This document shows, one piece after another, positions 16,999-27,915 of a stretch of 50,394 nucleotides of DNA. This stretch comes from an uncultured bacterium. GTDB taxonomy: Bacteria; Cyanobacteriota; Vampirovibrionia; Gastranaerophilales; Gastranaerophilaceae. Every line of letters starts with the position of its first letter. The stretch's first letter is position 1. The notes below the pieces were generated by a model. It did no database searches. It was not told the origin of the DNA and saw only the letters and a list, made by a program, of their open reading frames with translations. The position numbers were made by a program, and so were the translations under genes. Location: contig CADBFN010000010.1 in the NCBI GenBank assembly GCA_902794035.1, positions 1 to 50,394 on the forward strand. Reading direction: 5' to 3'.

Positions 16999-17283
16999 AT
17001 GATTAGACCATTAGGTGACAGAATTGTTATTAAAGTTATTGAAGATACAGAACAAACTTCAGGCGGAATTTTTATTCCTGACAGTGCAAAAGAAAAACCA
17101 CAAAAAGGTGAAGTTGTTGCTGTTGGTCAGGGTAAATTAAATGACAAAAATGAAAGACAGCCAATGGATGTAAAAGTTGGGGATAAAATTTTATATGCAA
17201 AATATGCAGGAACAGATGTAAAAGTTGATGGTGTTGAATACAAAATTCTTTCTGTTTCAGATGCGTTAGCAGTAATTGAATAA
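16999..17283 (+). CDS. groES: Co-chaperonin GroES
   Basis: The 94-residue protein begins [20 protein letters not shown] and carries the mobile loop [18 protein letters not shown] that contacts GroEL, then the base beta-sheet ending [12 protein letters not shown]. It caps the GroEL folding chamber. AAGGAG lies about 9 nt before the ATG at 16999. A longer in-frame start at 16975 (TGT-AAA... region) is rejected because it would contain that site and is not part of the family. groEL follows after 25 nt. Confidence 0.97.
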   Translation: MIRPLGDRIVIKVIEDTEQTSGGIFIPDSAKEKPQKGEVVAVGQGKLNDKNERQPMDVKVGDKILYAKYAGTDVKVDGVEYKILSVSDALAVIE

Positions 17284-17290
17284 TATTTAA

Positions 17291-18955
<1,665 letters not shown>

Positions 18956-18981
18956 TTTTAAATTTAATTACAAAATATTCA

Positions 18982-19010
18982 AAAAAGCACATCTTTATGA
19001 TGTGCTTTTT
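18982..19010 (+). terminator. Terminator of groESL
   Basis: AAAAAGCACATC (18982-18993) pairs with GATGTGCTTTTT (18999-19010) around a TTTAT loop and is followed by GTTTT. Confidence 0.85.
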
Positions 19011-19074
19011 GTTTTGAAAAATATATTATATTTTAAAATGAATAATTATTTCACTGGACTTGAAAATAATAATC

Positions 19075-19083
19075 TGATAAAAT
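19075..19083 (+). promoter_or_regulatory. Extended -10 box before the receiver gene
   Basis: TGA-TAAAAT (19075-19083) ends 7 nt before the ATG at 19091. No Shine-Dalgarno site is present. Predicted leaderless start. Confidence 0.5.
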
Positions 19084-19090
19084 TACTGCT

Positions 19091-19471
19091 ATGAGAGTTT
19101 TAATAGTTGATGATGTCCCCGGGTGGATAAGATTTCATAAAAATAATCTCGAATACTTAAATATAGAGAATTTAGATATTGACACCGCAATCAGTGCAAA
19201 TGAAGCATTGGCAAAAATAGAAGTTTCTATAGACCAACCCTATGATGCAATATTTACAGACTTGCAAATGGAAAGCAATTTTTTACCAAAACTTGCTGGG
19301 GAATGGCTTATTGAGCAAATTCAAATGTTTAAGCAATACAATAAAGCCAAAATTACAATAATTTCCGCTTCAGCTGACATTGAACTGATTGCAAAAAAAT
19401 ATAATGTAAATTATTTATCAAAATTTAGTGCAAGAAATTCTGAAGCAGAAGTTTACAGACAATTTTTATAA
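19091..19471 (+). CDS. Single-domain response regulator (receiver domain)
   Basis: The 126 residues form one CheY-like receiver domain with no output domain. The acidic pair D7-D8, the phospho-acceptor D57 (in IFTDLQM), the switch residue S92 (in IIISAS) and the conserved K111 are all present. An unusually long stretch between D57 and S92 includes ESNFLPKLAGEWL. No histidine kinase is in the window, so the partner is unknown. Its last 19 nt overlap the 3' end of the convergent aldolase-like gene. Confidence 0.85.
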   Translation: MRVLIVDDVPGWIRFHKNNLEYLNIENLDIDTAISANEALAKIEVSIDQPYDAIFTDLQMESNFLPKLAGEWLIEQIQMFKQYNKAKITIISASADIELIAKKYNVNYLSKFSARNSEAEVYRQFL

Positions 19472-20151
19472 TCGTCCCAATTAAGATTCCCGCCTAAATT
19501 ATTTTGGCAGACATCTACTGAAAATGCTCCGCAGTTTATTGCTTTTAATGTGTTATCAAGTGCAAGATTTCTGTCATTATGTGCGTGAAAACTTATTTTA
19601 TCAAAACCGACACTTCTTAGTTTTTCAAAATACAAAGGTATATCTTTTGGCGTTACTGTACTGTAACTATCAGCAATATATATACTTTCGAGAATATCTT
19701 TATGCTCCCAATTTTTCAAAATATTATAATGTTCGTCCTTTACATTTGGAATTTCCATTAATTGTAAAAATACATTATATTTATTTTGTTTTAAGGCTTC
19801 GCAAACCAAAAGACTGTCAGCAATATCTGCAGGATGACAGGCGATTCTGACAAAATCAACGACATCATCAGTTGCAGAATTAAAATCTTTTATATTTATT
19901 CTTTTATAATCTGCCATAACACCTATTTTTAATGAGCCTTTATTATTAATAAATTGTTCCAAAAATAACCTGTCACAAGAAAAAAATTCCCCTTTGCTTT
20001 CTTTATCAATATAATTACGATACCCTATTTCACAATAATCTATCTTTTCGGATTTTAATTTTTCTATATAACGAAATACAAAATCTGCATCAAAATTCCA
20101 GTTATTTTGATGCCCGCCATCTCTGATACTACAGTCCAAAATCTTTACCAT
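19453..20151 (-). CDS. DRE-TIM aldolase/HMGL-like protein, short
   Basis: At 232 residues this covers one TIM barrel. It begins MVKILDCSIRDGGHQNNW, where RDGG is the family's metal and substrate motif. It later has SFHAHNDRNLALDNTL with the HxH metal ligands. The end, VDVCQNNLGGNLNWDD, stands where related aldolases have LGRGAGN. Relatives include 4-hydroxy-2-oxovalerate aldolase and HMG-CoA lyase, but the substrate cannot be told. It lacks the extra C-terminal domain of many relatives. The ATG at 20151 is chosen because an extended -10 box ends 6 nt upstream and the family begins there. It is divergent from the radical SAM gene. Confidence 0.75.
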   Translation of the reverse strand: MVKILDCSIRDGGHQNNWNFDADFVFRYIEKLKSEKIDYCEIGYRNYIDKESKGEFFSCDRLFLEQFINNKGSLKIGVMADYKRINIKDFNSATDDVVDFVRIACHPADIADSLLVCEALKQNKYNVFLQLMEIPNVKDEHYNILKNWEHKDILESIYIADSYSTVTPKDIPLYFEKLRSVGFDKISFHAHNDRNLALDNTLKAINCGAFSVDVCQNNLGGNLNWDDYKNCL

Positions 20152-20157
20152 AAGTGG

Positions 20158-20166
20158 ATTATAACA
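20158..20166 (-). promoter_or_regulatory. Extended -10 box for the aldolase-like gene
   Basis: On the minus strand TGT-TATAAT ends six bases before the ATG at 20151. No Shine-Dalgarno site. Predicted leaderless start. Confidence 0.6.
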
Positions 20167-20243
20167 CAAAGTACCAACTCGGGTAATTTATTTTTAGTTT
20201 TATAGATTTAATATAAATTATAAATTTATAAGGAGTTTAATTT

Positions 20244-21098
20244 ATGACTACAACTATCAGAAAATCTCAAATTGCAGTAATGAAAAGCTTTGATAATTTA
20301 TTTATAGAATTAAGTGCGAAAAATTGCAACCAAAAATGCCAAAATTGCTATATTGATTTCCCTCAATTCAAAAAAGTAGAAGATTTTATAGATATAACAA
20401 TTATAGAAAATGCCATTAATGATTTGAAAAATACAGATATTAAATGTATTTATCTGACCGGAGCAGAACCAATGACCCATCCGGATTTCAACACAATTCT
20501 GAGAATGTGTCTGAAAATGACAAATGTCTGCATTTGTACAAACGGCTCATTTATCAATGAAAAAAAAGCACGGTTTTTAAAAAAAGTTGAAGGCGAAAGT
20601 AACAATGAAATTATATTTCAGATAAGTATGGATTATTTTGAAGAAGTAAAAAATGACGATATCAGATACCGAGGGGCATACAGACACGCTATATTTGCGA
20701 TCAAAAATCTTGTTAAATACAATTTTATTCCAATTATAAGCGTAACAAATTTTTATAACGAAAATGAAAAATATTTATCTGATGGGTTTTATAATCTGCT
20801 CAAAGATTATGGTATAGATAAAAAACATATCCTTATCAGACCAAATTATTCAAAAAATTCTGATGTCGATTTTGAAATTGCGGGAAATGAGAATTGCAGA
20901 TTAGATTGCCAATACGGGAGAATTTTAACGGCAAAAGGTATTTATTCCTGTCCGTTTTTAGCTAATGATTACAGAGGCAGATGCGGAAGCAGTTTTATTG
21001 ATTTTGCACAAAATGTTCCGCTTGAAACTGATTTTTGCCAAACCTGCCAAAAATCACAAATCGGACTATTTGGAATAAATTTCACAACTTTCTGCTAA
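20244..21098 (+). CDS. Radical SAM protein, substrate unknown
   Basis: The 284-residue protein has the radical SAM cluster motif C28-X3-C32-X2-C35 (NCNQKCQNCY) and the GAEPMTHPDF glycine/SAM region (usually GGEP). C-terminal cysteines at CRLDCQYGR, YSCPFLAND, DFCQTCQKS and the final TTFC look like a SPASM-type auxiliary cluster. SPASM proteins modify peptides or proteins, but no precursor peptide or maturase partner is visible nearby. AAGGAG precedes the ATG. It is divergent from the aldolase-like gene with 92 bp between them, and convergent with the PilO-like gene with a gap of only 5 nt. Confidence 0.82.
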   Translation: MTTTIRKSQIAVMKSFDNLFIELSAKNCNQKCQNCYIDFPQFKKVEDFIDITIIENAINDLKNTDIKCIYLTGAEPMTHPDFNTILRMCLKMTNVCICTNGSFINEKKARFLKKVEGESNNEIIFQISMDYFEEVKNDDIRYRGAYRHAIFAIKNLVKYNFIPIISVTNFYNENEKYLSDGFYNLLKDYGIDKKHILIRPNYSKNSDVDFEIAGNENCRLDCQYGRILTAKGIYSCPFLANDYRGRCGSSFIDFAQNVPLETDFCQTCQKSQIGLFGINFTTFC

Positions 21099-21103
21099 CA
21101 AAA

Positions 21104-21694
21104 CTATCTTTCCTGAGAATATAATTTCAATTTAAAGTTAATAAGCAAAATTTGTTTATTCTTTCTGTAAGGTACAATTTCAACAGACTGAATGTCTAAA
21201 AAGTGATCATGCTTATAAAGTTCTTTCAGAAAATTGTTGTAACTTGTATAATTAGCAATCATTTCCATATTTAAACGGGCAGCTTTATATTTATTTCCTG
21301 CTCCTTTTACAAACGCATCATCCGAAGGATTATATTCATACTTTATTGTGCGGACTTTTATTCTATTAGCTCTGACAAGTTCTAATATCTCAGTAAATTC
21401 ACCTGCAATTATTGCTTCTGTATTCATACCGCTTGCTGCCGGTTTATAGAAAGGTTTACTTTTTGAAGCTGACTCAGCCAATTTTCTTGCTTCATCTGCT
21501 TCTTGTTTTTTAAGCTCTTCTAATTTATTTTTCTTTTCTGTTAATTCTTGTTCCTTAGTAGTAATTTGTCCCCTTAAATCAATCATTTCGGTTATATTAT
21601 TAAATAATTTCATCCCAATAAAGATTGCTAAGGCAAACGTGGCAATAACTATCAAAAGAGGTATTAAAAATTGTTTCAGCTTTTCATTATTCAT
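21104..21694 (-). CDS. PilO-like type IV pilus assembly protein
   Basis: The 196 residues consist of a short cytoplasmic start, one membrane helix (about 12-32), a coiled coil rich in Lys and Glu (about 40-75), and a C-terminal domain (about 88-196) with alternating strands and helices. That layout matches PilO, which pairs with PilN in the inner-membrane platform of type IV pili or type II secretion. Sequence similarity is weak to the eye; the call rests on layout and on following the PilM-PilN fusion by 14 nt. No pilP, pilQ, pilB or pilin gene is in the window. Confidence 0.7.
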   Translation of the reverse strand: MNNEKLKQFLIPLLIVIATFALAIFIGMKLFNNITEMIDLRGQITTKEQELTEKKNKLEELKKQEADEARKLAESASKSKPFYKPAASGMNTEAIIAGEFTEILELVRANRIKVRTIKYEYNPSDDAFVKGAGNKYKAARLNMEMIANYTSYNNFLKELYKHDHFLDIQSVEIVPYRKNKQILLINFKLKLYSQER

Positions 21695-21708
21695 ATATAA
21701 ATAATCCT

Positions 21709-23367
21709 TTAATTTCCTTTATTTTCGGGATTTTGTTTATCCTGATCAGGGTTATCATTTGATGAACCCCTCAAAGCGTTCATAAATGAAGACAACTGAC
21801 CATCATTCATATTTGTAATTTCAAAAACGTACGGAGCAGTAGAAACATTAGAAGAATTTTCAATAACATCTTCTAATGATGACGTTTTCATATCCAACTT
21901 ACTCAAACGTAATTTCGATTCTACAAGAGTATCTTTTAAATTTTGGAAAAATACATATACATCTTCAACTGAATTAGCAAATCCCTGTATATCAATATAT
22001 CCGTTATCACCTGTCATAAAATAACTCAAATATACATTTTTTGGAATTGAATCTCCAATTGCAGCATAAGCCATAATTTTTGTTCTGTTATACTTCAATA
22101 CCTTTTCAATTTCCTTATAAGGATTAAATTCAGTACCGCTATGAGCATTCTCCATCTTTTTTAATTGTGCAGTAACATCAGCAATTTCAGAATCCAGTTC
22201 TTCAACATGGCTTGTAAATTTTTGATTTAAAAAATATGTTCCTCCTGCAGCCAACCCCAGAGGCAATGCCAAAGCTAATAACAAAATCACGCTGTAAAGC
22301 ATTGCTTTAGGTTTTGTTAAAACAATAATATGATCATTGCTTATAGGTATTTCTATAATATCATCTCGGGTATAACCCTCTACACAAGTTAAAAAATTGA
22401 TTGCAATCGGGAAAATAGCAGGATCCGGAAACATACCCAGCAAATGCAAAGACACATCTGGCTGATATTCAGGAATTAAAGCTCTTGTAATATCAGATAA
22501 AGGTTTCTTCCTGAATGTATTATCTTCAATAACGGTAACTTTACCATTAAACTGAATTTTTTTAGCCAAAGCCTGTGCAGATACAGAATCCGTTTCAGAT
22601 ATCATTACAAGAGATTGGGCTGCAGAGCTCATGAGTGCAATTTGTGCGGCATTATCAATTGTTGAATATATTTCGTCCTGATCAAGAGATTTTATAGGAA
22701 GAGGTTCTTCATAAAAATCAGTTAATTTTTTGCCCTGAAATCCAAACAACTGGAATCCGCTATTACTGATTATCATTAGACTCCAGACTTTATCAGAGAT
22801 CATTTCATCCTCTGCTAAGCCATAATTTAAAAGTCCTTTTAAATCAGATGTCAAAGAACTGGTTATCTCAATCAGATTTGAACCCATTTCTTTAAAAATA
22901 TTTCTTAATGTTTCAATAGCATCAGATTGTATAGCGGTATAAAAAATACTTTTTGTATCCGTATCCAACGAAATAGGTGCATCAAACCAATAAGGAACAG
23001 GATCGGTTCTTTTGAAAATATAAGTTTGGTCTAACTCACTAAATACTATATTTTTAATATTTTCATCATTGCTGGTAATAGGAATATTATCTTTATATCC
23101 AAACCAAACCAAAGGAAGACTTATATGCACATTACACTTAGAAGGCTGAAGATCACATTCTTCAAACATTTTTTCTATTTTAGCCCTGAATATATCATAA
23201 TCTGTAATTTCTCTTGCCGCTTCATTATATTCAATTGAAGCCACCGCGTAAGATTTCATAAGATTTGTATGAGAATCCAACACCCCCAATTCCAATTTAT
23301 TGGATGTTGAAATTGCAATATAGACTTCTGCAGCTCCGCCGAAAATATCCTCTAAAAAATTTGACAT
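21709..23367 (-). CDS. PilM-PilN fusion-like pilus platform protein
   Basis: The 552-residue protein has an actin-like PilM-type N-terminal half (about 1-340; VYIAISTSNKLELGVLD opens it), one membrane helix at about 355-378 (SVILLLALALPLG) and a coiled coil (about 380-410). It ends in a PilN-type domain containing IPKNVYLSYF and YIDIQGFANSVEDVYVFFQNL. PilM is normally a separate cytoplasmic ATP-binding protein that grips the N-terminal tail of PilN; here both seem to be one chain. The last 25 residues are Asn/Asp/Pro-rich. The start at 23367 has AAAGG upstream and a TATAAT-containing promoter region near 23400. The PilO-like gene follows. Confidence 0.75.
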   Translation of the reverse strand: MSNFLEDIFGGAAEVYIAISTSNKLELGVLDSHTNLMKSYAVASIEYNEAAREITDYDIFRAKIEKMFEECDLQPSKCNVHISLPLVWFGYKDNIPITSNDENIKNIVFSELDQTYIFKRTDPVPYWFDAPISLDTDTKSIFYTAIQSDAIETLRNIFKEMGSNLIEITSSLTSDLKGLLNYGLAEDEMISDKVWSLMIISNSGFQLFGFQGKKLTDFYEEPLPIKSLDQDEIYSTIDNAAQIALMSSAAQSLVMISETDSVSAQALAKKIQFNGKVTVIEDNTFRKKPLSDITRALIPEYQPDVSLHLLGMFPDPAIFPIAINFLTCVEGYTRDDIIEIPISNDHIIVLTKPKAMLYSVILLLALALPLGLAAGGTYFLNQKFTSHVEELDSEIADVTAQLKKMENAHSGTEFNPYKEIEKVLKYNRTKIMAYAAIGDSIPKNVYLSYFMTGDNGYIDIQGFANSVEDVYVFFQNLKDTLVESKLRLSKLDMKTSSLEDVIENSSNVSTAPYVFEITNMNDGQLSSFMNALRGSSNDNPDQDKQNPENKGN

Positions 23368-23470
23368 ATATAACCTTTTTACTATAATCCTATTTTTATT
23401 ATACAATATATTTTAGAAATAAAAAAATCTTAACATAAATTTACACCCTGAAAGGACTTCAAAATATATT

Positions 23471-24379
23471 ATGACCAATATTATTGATAAAATTAAAACA
23501 TTAAAAAAACAAAAAAATGCGATAGTACTTGCACATTGTTATCAGCCGGTGGAGATTGATTTAGTTGCAGATTATGTTGGCGATTCGCTCTCTTTGAGCC
23601 AAATTGCAGCCAAAACAGATGCTGAAATTATAATATTTGCAGGGGTATATTTTATGGCACAAACAGCAAAATTACTTTCTCCAAACAAAAAAGTTCTTTT
23701 ACCCCAAATTGAAGCAGGCTGCAGAATGGCAGACATGCTTAGCCATCGCCAGTTAAAAGAATTTATGTCTAAACATCCGTCACTGCCTGCTGTTTGTTAT
23801 GTTAATTCAACCGCAGAAGTTAAAGCTGAATGTGATATTTGCTGCACAAGTTCTAATGCTGAGAAAATAGTAAAGAGTTTGGGTGTGAGCAAAGTCTTAT
23901 TTGTTCCTGATACATATTTAGGCAAATGGGTAGAAAAACAACTAGGCAATGTAGAAGTAATAACTTACCCGGGATTTTGTCCGACACATCTGCAGATAAG
24001 ACCTGTTGATATTGAAAATGCAAGAAAAAAATATCCGGATGCTTTGGTTTTAGCTCATCCGGAATGCCATATGTCCGTATCTTCAATTGCTGATTATGTT
24101 GGTTCAACAACCGGAATAATGAAATTTGTTGAGAAAAGCAAAAATAAAACATTTGTGATTGCAACCGAACAAGGAGTCGTTGATAGATTAAAACGCGATT
24201 ACCCAAATAAAAATATTATTCCAATCAAGAGCAACATAGTATGCCCTAACATGAAAATGACTTCTCTTGAAGATATATTACACGTTTTAGAAACAGGAGA
24301 AAATGAAATTTTTGTTAATAGTGATATTGCACAAAAAGCAGTACGTTGTTTAGACAGAATGTTAGAGGTTTCAAAATAA
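23471..24379 (+). CDS. nadA: Quinolinate synthase A
   Basis: NadA condenses iminoaspartate with dihydroxyacetone phosphate to quinolinate, the first ring in NAD synthesis. The 4Fe-4S ligands are C84 (GCRMADML), C170 (GFCPTH) and C258 (CPNMKMTSLEDI). VLAHCYQPVEI near the start and YVNSTAEVKAECDICCTS are also family motifs. 302 residues is normal for the short form of the family. nadB and nadC are not in the window. The ribosome binding site AAAGGA is unusually far (about 15 nt) from the ATG. Its stop shares one base with the next start (TAATG). Confidence 0.97.
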   Translation: MTNIIDKIKTLKKQKNAIVLAHCYQPVEIDLVADYVGDSLSLSQIAAKTDAEIIIFAGVYFMAQTAKLLSPNKKVLLPQIEAGCRMADMLSHRQLKEFMSKHPSLPAVCYVNSTAEVKAECDICCTSSNAEKIVKSLGVSKVLFVPDTYLGKWVEKQLGNVEVITYPGFCPTHLQIRPVDIENARKKYPDALVLAHPECHMSVSSIADYVGSTTGIMKFVEKSKNKTFVIATEQGVVDRLKRDYPNKNIIPIKSNIVCPNMKMTSLEDILHVLETGENEIFVNSDIAQKAVRCLDRMLEVSK

Positions 24380-25131
24380 TGGATAACAATTTTGATGTAA
24401 TTTATGGTAAAAACTCTGTTTTGGAAGCCTTAAATTCAGGAAACAGAGAAATAAATAAAATTCTTATATCCAAAAATATTCACACGGATGTGAAAATAGC
24501 AAAAATCAAAGAATTAGCTCAGCAAAAAGGTATTATATTCCAATTTGTCGGGAAAGAAAAATTTCAGCAATACGATGAATTTAACCATCAGGGTATAATT
24601 GCTCAAATTGCCCCCATAAAATATATGGAATTGGAAGAATTTATTGAGCAAAATGCCAATAAAGATAAATTTTCGTCACTTGTAATTCTTGATGGAGTAG
24701 AAGATTCTCACAACTTGGGAGCAATTATCAGAACATGCGTCTGCGCAGGAGTAGATGGGATTATTATCCCTTCAAGAAGAAATGTTTTAGTTAATTCTAC
24801 GGTAGAAAAAATCAGTGCAGGAGCAATTAATTTTATTCCTATTATAAAAGTAAATAGCCTGATTAACGCAATACAAAGATTAAAAGAAAATGACTGGTGG
24901 ATAATTGCAACAGATGCATCCGCAAACGATAATTACTATGATGTTAAGTACAACGATATGAATTTTGCGATTGTAATGGGTGCAGAACATGCAGGAGTAT
25001 CCAAGTCAATACTAAAAGCATCAGATTTTATTGTTAAAATTCCTATGCAGAATAATTTTAACTCGCTCAATGTTTCTAATGCCCTAAGCGCAATCATTTT
25101 TGAAACGTTACGACAAAAATTAAAGAAATAA
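24379..25131 (+). CDS. rlmB: SPOUT RNA 2'-O-ribose methyltransferase (RlmB/TrmH family)
   Basis: The 250-residue protein has an N-terminal substrate-binding domain ([15 protein letters not shown]) and a C-terminal SPOUT knot. Motif 1 is [16 protein letters not shown] (NxGAIxR), motif 2 is [11 protein letters not shown] (GxE) and motif 3 is [15 protein letters not shown] (SLNVS). It most likely methylates G2251 of 23S rRNA as RlmB, though other TrmH-family targets are possible. The ATG at 24379 overlaps the nadA stop, so translation is coupled. The sigma factor gene follows after 40 nt. Confidence 0.93.
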   Translation: MDNNFDVIYGKNSVLEALNSGNREINKILISKNIHTDVKIAKIKELAQQKGIIFQFVGKEKFQQYDEFNHQGIIAQIAPIKYMELEEFIEQNANKDKFSSLVILDGVEDSHNLGAIIRTCVCAGVDGIIIPSRRNVLVNSTVEKISAGAINFIPIIKVNSLINAIQRLKENDWWIIATDASANDNYYDVKYNDMNFAIVMGAEHAGVSKSILKASDFIVKIPMQNNFNSLNVSNALSAIIFETLRQKLKK

Positions 25132-25145
25132 AATTCATTTCGTGC

Positions 25146-25151
25146 TATTAT
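25146..25151 (+). promoter_or_regulatory. Possible -10 box before the sigma factor gene
   Basis: TATTAT preceded by TGC (25143-25145) forms an extended -10 box, 20 nt before the ATG. An ACGAGG ribosome binding site lies between them. Confidence 0.5.
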
Positions 25152-25171
25152 ATATTTATACGAGGATAAAA

Positions 25172-26188
25172 ATGAGCAAAGAATTTGATAGTTTCGGAAT
25201 AATATCTGATGAGATTTCGGATGAGAGTGTTGATTTTCATAAGCTTCAACTTGAAAGCGAAGACGAAGATCAAGATGGCGAAGATGTATTAAAATCCGTT
25301 GAAACTCCAAAAATTCAGGAGAGCATCGGTTCTGTAAGCGCAGATGACAGTGTGAAAATATATTTAAGACAAATTGGGAAAATTCCTCTTTTAACGACAG
25401 AAGAAGAATTGGACCTTGCAAAAAAAATTCAGGAGAATAAAGATCGTTTTGCAAAAGATGTGCTTGTAAATGCGAATTTAAGGTTGGTAGTCAGTATCGC
25501 CAAAAAATATATTGGCAGAGGTTTATCATTCTTAGATTTAATTCAGGAAGGTAACGTTGGTTTAATAAAGGCTGCAGGGCGTTTTGATTATCGTAAAGGA
25601 TATAAATTTTCGACTTACGCAACCTGGTGGATTCAGCAATCAATTACCCGTGCTATTGCCGATAAGGCAAGAATTATCAGACTCCCTATTCACATGATAG
25701 ATTCAATAAGTAAGATACGAAAAGCAACTTTAGATTTGACATCTGAATTGGGCAGAACTCCTACAAAACAGGAAATTGCTTATCGTATGGGGTTATCAGT
25801 TCAAAAATTAACTTCTATTATAAAATCGGCTCAATCTACAATCAGCATGGATACACCTGCTACAAACGATGAAGAATCTTCAAAAATCGCAGATTTTATA
25901 GTAGATAATTCTACAATTACACCGGATAGCAGAGTATCACAGGATAATTTACTTGAAGACATCAGAACTATTTTGAATCAATTGAGTCAAAAAGAAAGAG
26001 ATGTTTTAATCTTGCGCTATGGACTTGATAATAATGGTTCAAAAAAGACTCTTGACGAAATCGGCACTCAATATGGAGTTTCCAGAGAAAGAATACGACA
26101 GATTGAAACAAGAGCGATTTCAAAACTTAAAAAATTATGTAAAAATGAGAAATTAAGAGACGGATTGGTAAATTATTTTGCAACATAA
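25172..26188 (+). CDS. RpoD-type RNA polymerase sigma factor
   Basis: The 338-residue protein starts with a short acidic stretch (about 1-55), then region 1.2 ([16 protein letters not shown]), region 2 with the promoter-melting motif [20 protein letters not shown], region 3 ([13 protein letters not shown]) and region 4.2 with [18 protein letters not shown]. It is a group 1 or group 2 sigma-70 that recognises TATAAT and TTGACA. No full-length region 1.1 is present and the protein is compact. Whether it is the primary sigma factor cannot be told without the rest of the genome. It ends at a strong terminator. Confidence 0.95.
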   Translation: MSKEFDSFGIISDEISDESVDFHKLQLESEDEDQDGEDVLKSVETPKIQESIGSVSADDSVKIYLRQIGKIPLLTTEEELDLAKKIQENKDRFAKDVLVNANLRLVVSIAKKYIGRGLSFLDLIQEGNVGLIKAAGRFDYRKGYKFSTYATWWIQQSITRAIADKARIIRLPIHMIDSISKIRKATLDLTSELGRTPTKQEIAYRMGLSVQKLTSIIKSAQSTISMDTPATNDEESSKIADFIVDNSTITPDSRVSQDNLLEDIRTILNQLSQKERDVLILRYGLDNNGSKKTLDEIGTQYGVSRERIRQIETRAISKLKKLCKNEKLRDGLVNYFAT

Positions 26189-26190
26189 AA

Positions 26191-26219
26191 AAATCGGTAT
26201 TTAATACCGATTTTTTTAT
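26191..26219. terminator. Terminator between sigma factor and HD hydrolase genes
   Basis: AAATCGGTAT (26191-26200) and ATACCGATTT (26204-26213) are perfect complements around TTA, with A residues before and T7 after. It overlaps the stop codon region of the convergent HD gene and can act both ways. Confidence 0.85.
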
Positions 26220-27022
26220 AAATAACATTTACGTTCCTGACCTTCAACACCTGCATAAAGTTCAACAAACTTCTTTGCAGGGCTGGCATCTATTTTTGAT
26301 AACAGAACTTCCTCAATCTGAAAAAATCCAACTTCAGAAGTCATTTCAATATCAATTTTTATAGGCTTTCTCTCTCCGTGATGAATTCCTATCCATTTTA
26401 TTGCATTAGCACTATATTTATGAATATCGCCCACTTTAGGAGTTGTATTCAGTGCTAGCGGAATTCTTGCTCTGCCTTTTGTCATATCACATCCGTCAGC
26501 AATCAGAATTATACCGGCTTCAATAGAATGTATCTTATGTGATGACATATGACCGATAATGGCTTCTGTTGTCATTGCTCTGATAATTACACGTTTATGC
26601 AGATCATTTGGAAACATATGCATTAATGTACGTTCAATCAAAGGCTGAGCAAGCAGTGCAGACATTTTTTCATGTCCCTGTCTGCCGATTGACATTCCCA
26701 AATCGTGCATTAAACCTGCCATTATTACAGCGCACATACTGTCTTCAAAGGTGCCGATTTCTTCTTCTTCCAAAGAAGTTTTTATGCCAAAATCGTGCAA
26801 AATATTAAGCATCTTTATTGCATTGCCGACAACCTGACGCATATGAACAGGCCCATGATCGTTATAGCCAAGTCTTCTTATTGATACATTGTTTGAGTAT
26901 TCCTGCATTTCCTGCAATTCTGCATCATTGAACAAATAATTAACCAACTCAAGACAAACAGGATTATTTCTTAATCTGTTTTGTATTTTGGTTTCTGTTG
27001 AAATTTCCTTAACTGATTTCAT
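26216..27022 (-). CDS. HD-domain phosphohydrolase-like protein
   Basis: The 268-residue soluble protein has the HD-domain metal pattern: H56-G-P-V-H60, the H106-D107 pair in GLMHDLGM, and a later DGCDM near residue 180. The family includes nucleotide and (p)ppGpp-type phosphohydrolases, but the substrate here is unknown. The centre also carries GHMSSHKIHSIEAGIILIADGCD, where helices around an added His may hold a second metal. AAAGGTGA precedes the ATG. It is convergent with the sigma factor gene. It looks intact. Confidence 0.8.
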   Translation of the reverse strand: MKSVKEISTETKIQNRLRNNPVCLELVNYLFNDAELQEMQEYSNNVSIRRLGYNDHGPVHMRQVVGNAIKMLNILHDFGIKTSLEEEEIGTFEDSMCAVIMAGLMHDLGMSIGRQGHEKMSALLAQPLIERTLMHMFPNDLHKRVIIRAMTTEAIIGHMSSHKIHSIEAGIILIADGCDMTKGRARIPLALNTTPKVGDIHKYSANAIKWIGIHHGERKPIKIDIEMTSEVGFFQIEEVLLSKIDASPAKKFVELYAGVEGQERKCYL

Positions 27023-27167
27023 TGCTCACCTTTAGTTGCTAAACATATTACTATATTAATAATAAACCATAATTGTAAAAATGTTAAGTGTAATTTGTAA
27101 TTTTTTTTGAAATTTACTTCTCATTAGGCTTATAATATAACTTCCAAAATATTATGACCGTTATTCA

Positions 27168-27196
27168 TTGACCAATATTCAGTTGTTTGTTATAAT
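27168..27196 (+). promoter_or_regulatory. Near-consensus sigma-70 promoter
   Basis: TTGACC (27168-27173), a 17-bp spacer and TATAAT (27191-27196) preceded by TGT. It drives the broken acetyltransferase gene at 27245, with a leader of about 40 nt. Confidence 0.8.
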
Positions 27197-27244
27197 AAAA
27201 GGGAAATCTTGGAGTATGCAAACCGGAGGATTAAGAGGTAAATT

Positions 27245-27789
27245 ATGGAAGAAGTAAGAATTGATGTGAGAAACCAAAAACCGGAAAGAATTGAGGAAGC
27301 ACGAAGAAGTTCAGATTTATGCTTCAGAATAAATCATACAAACCCGACAACACCTGAATGTAAAGAACTTATAGACGAACTTTTTAATTACACATTGGGC
27401 GAAAATACAGTTCTTCATCCGCCAATTTTTACAATTTTGGCTGATAAAGTGAAAATCGGTAAAAATGTTACTATTTTGAATAATTTTCAATGCATGTCAG
27501 CAGGCGGTCTGACAATAGAAGACAACACAATGATTTCTCTCAATTGCACTATAGCTACAAATAATCACGATTTTTACGACAGATATGTTATCACATGCAA
27601 ACCTGTCCACATAAAGAAAAATGTATGGATTGGAGTTAATGTAACTATATTACCGGGGTTACCATAGGTGAAAATGCTATTGTCGGAGCAGGGGCCGTTG
27701 TAACAAAAGATGTCCCTGATAATGCGGTCGTTGTTGGTAATCCTGCAAGAGTAATAAAATATTTAGACCCTAAAAAATTTACGAAATAA
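27245..27789 (+). pseudogene. Hexapeptide-repeat acetyltransferase, frameshifted
   Basis: The first frame runs to 27667 with left-handed beta-helix repeats typical of the maltose/galactoside O-acetyltransferase family: VKIGKNVTILNNF, LTIEDNTMISLNC and [17 protein letters not shown]. It then stops after PGLP. One frame over, the missing end continues at once with [14 protein letters not shown], then [15 protein letters not shown] and a stop at 27787-27789. Adding one G to the G4 run at 27655-27658 restores a whole protein of about 181 residues with PGVTIGEN at the join. The promoter and ribosome binding site (AAGAGG) are intact. It is either a recent inactivation or a sequencing or assembly error. 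Confidence 0.85.
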
Positions 27790-27915
27790 AATATACATAA
27801 ACAACAATACACAATTAAACCCATTAGCAAAAATATGCTATCGATTTAATTCGGTGCAAAAGAACAATCGGTTTGAGAATTTTTAATAGAAAATTTGAAG
27901 ATTATTATAAAGATA

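Noticed and set aside
20244-21098. RiPP biosynthesis cluster around the radical SAM protein
   Set aside because: No small precursor gene, transporter or peptidase lies beside it.
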